Shown: positions 63,001 to 64,000 of the stretch, one piece after another | Layout: every line of letters starts with the position of its first letter | How positions within the stretch are numbered: position 1 is the stretch's first letter | Assembly: GCA_022702545.1 (NCBI GenBank) | Contig: JAHRBC010000002.1 | Coordinates: 2,170,001-2,234,000, forward strand | DNA: 64,000 bases | DNA from: Phycomyces nitens | Lineage: Eukaryota; Mucoromycota; Mucoromycetes; Mucorales; Phycomycetaceae | Direction: 5' to 3' | Program-made: the position numbers and the translations under genes | Notes under the pieces: model-generated | What the model saw: only the letters and a program-made list of their open reading frames with translations | Told to the model about the DNA's origin: nothing | The model's database searches: none

Positions 63001-64000
63001 CAAGTTTATCTTATGCAATCTGACAAAAATAAAGGATCCCACATGAATCTCTGCTCACAGGTCAAGAATCTATTTAGGGTTGAATGATAGATAGCTAGTG
63101 TGCATTTCTGATATATTGTGCTGCTTGTAATTTATCAGTGATTCGAGATAGAAAATCACTTCTGAATCAGTATCATCACAAATAAGCAGTGTTTCAAATA
63201 AAACAAATTTCAGTTTTAATGGAATTGGAGAAGATGAATGCATTGATGATAAAATAATAATGCAAGCTTCATTCGATAGGCAACATTAGAAGCAATTGTA
63301 ACCATTATGTGCAGTTTATATTCTCTAATCGATCGCTTCTATCGAAATAGATATTCATATCTTTATACACCCTGGCAAACAAGATAAAATAAATAGATTT
63401 ATTCTTTGAAAGTCTGGAACTATATACTCTGCCCTCAGGGCCTACGCCTTTCTTTAACCCAAATGTCGTGACCTTAAGGATCTGATTAGTGGGCTTGAAA
63501 GAAGCTCAATCATTGTTTCCCAGAACGGTTTCTGTGCCTAATGATTTGAGTTTTTTTTTTTAAAAAAATATATACAAATAATTTGAATTTTGTGTTCATC
63601 TATTGAAATTGTAAGGATAAATGAAATATACCTTAATTCTTTTTTGTTTGGCTTTACTCCTAGCAATATCTATCCTCGGTGCCTTTGATGTTCTCTACTG
63701 CACACATCGTCATCAGGAGCATGGCCTAGGGGAATCATGACAATAGCACGCATTAGATCTTGGAAAAAGGGTAGGGAGATTGGGAGCTTGGCAAGCAAAA
63801 AGACGATTTCTGTGAAACTGTTTTATGGATATCCAAACGCTAAGAATACAAACAAAAAAGGCGTTTTTGTGTATATCTTTTTTGTTTTTCTTGGGTGAGA
63901 ATTTCAATCATTTCTGGACACTTATAGTTTAGACCACAGTGTATCTTGTTCTATTCAACGCAGGGCTCACGATTTTATTTTTGTAGCACAAAAAGACCAC
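60061..64000. other. gene-poor AT-rich right flank
   Basis: Nearly 4 kb with no gene I can support. A minus-strand frame at 60207-60407 has coding-like composition (N-E-V-I-K-A-V-E, L-A-K-L-E-L-K-N) and could be another relic. Several (ATT)n and (TA)n tracts occur, for example at 62880-62900. No tRNA or telomere-type repeat was recognised. Confidence 0.4.

Noticed and set aside
1..64000. tRNA and rRNA genes
   Set aside because: A visual scan for the GTTCGAnTC B-box and for conserved rRNA segments gave nothing convincing. A tRNAscan-SE run would settle this.

Overview
The window looks like nuclear DNA of an early-diverging filamentous fungus, most probably Mucoromycota. The evidence is short GT-AG introns of about 50-160 nt, AT-rich intergenic DNA, a chitin synthase fused to a myosin head, a DIRS-type tyrosine-recombinase retroelement, a Ty3 chromovirus and IS630/Tc1-like transposons. 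Species cannot be decided from the sequence alone. Splice models were built by hand by matching reading phases; those that sum to a multiple of three are the best supported.

Positions 1-24.4 kb are a mobile-element graveyard with some very recent insertions. From the left they hold a LINE on the minus strand (ORF1 plus the first codons of ORF2); a decayed chromovirus LTR with another solo LTR inside it; a four-exon gene with a possible PD-(D/E)XK nuclease fold; a LINE remnant; a 1,787-bp DDE transposon; a 2.6-kb G-rich minisatellite beside a second transposase scrap; and a DIRS element split by a complete 5.5-kb Ty3 chromovirus with two identical 346-bp LTRs. A two-exon C2H2 zinc-finger gene of unknown function follows, then a second, inverted copy of the same DDE transposon, itself carrying a 403-bp solo LTR. 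The two DDE copies face each other and bracket about 15 kb.

Positions 24.8-57.1 kb are an ordinary gene-bearing segment: a Golgi-type O-fucosyltransferase-like protein, a small secreted protein, an acidic protein with a duplicated domain, a myosin-motor chitin synthase (four exons, 1,921 aa), a Vnx1-like cation/H+ antiporter (ten exons), a STIMATE/TMEM110-family membrane protein, an HSL-type alpha/beta hydrolase, a Sec7-PH ARF-GEF of EFA6/Yel1 type, Mediator subunit Med11, the WRNIP1/Mgs1 AAA ATPase and the nucleoporin Nic96/Nup93. Most are unrelated housekeeping genes. Cell-wall synthesis, secretion and vesicle traffic recur (chitin synthase, ARF-GEF, glycosyltransferase), but no operon-like logic is expected. 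Med11 and WRNIP1 converge with 69 bp between stop codons; the Sec7 gene and Med11 diverge from a shared interval of about 1 kb.

Positions 57.1-64 kb are gene-poor and AT-rich, with only decayed fragments recognisable.

The points most worth checking are an exact internal copy of the polypurine tract in the chromovirus, the frame break at an A-run shared by both DDE transposons, the facing DDE copies, the higher-order minisatellite, the altered ATPase motifs of the chitin-synthase myosin domain, the missing front half of the Sec7 domain, the C2H2 gene between transposons, and several single-base frame breaks that may be assembly errors.
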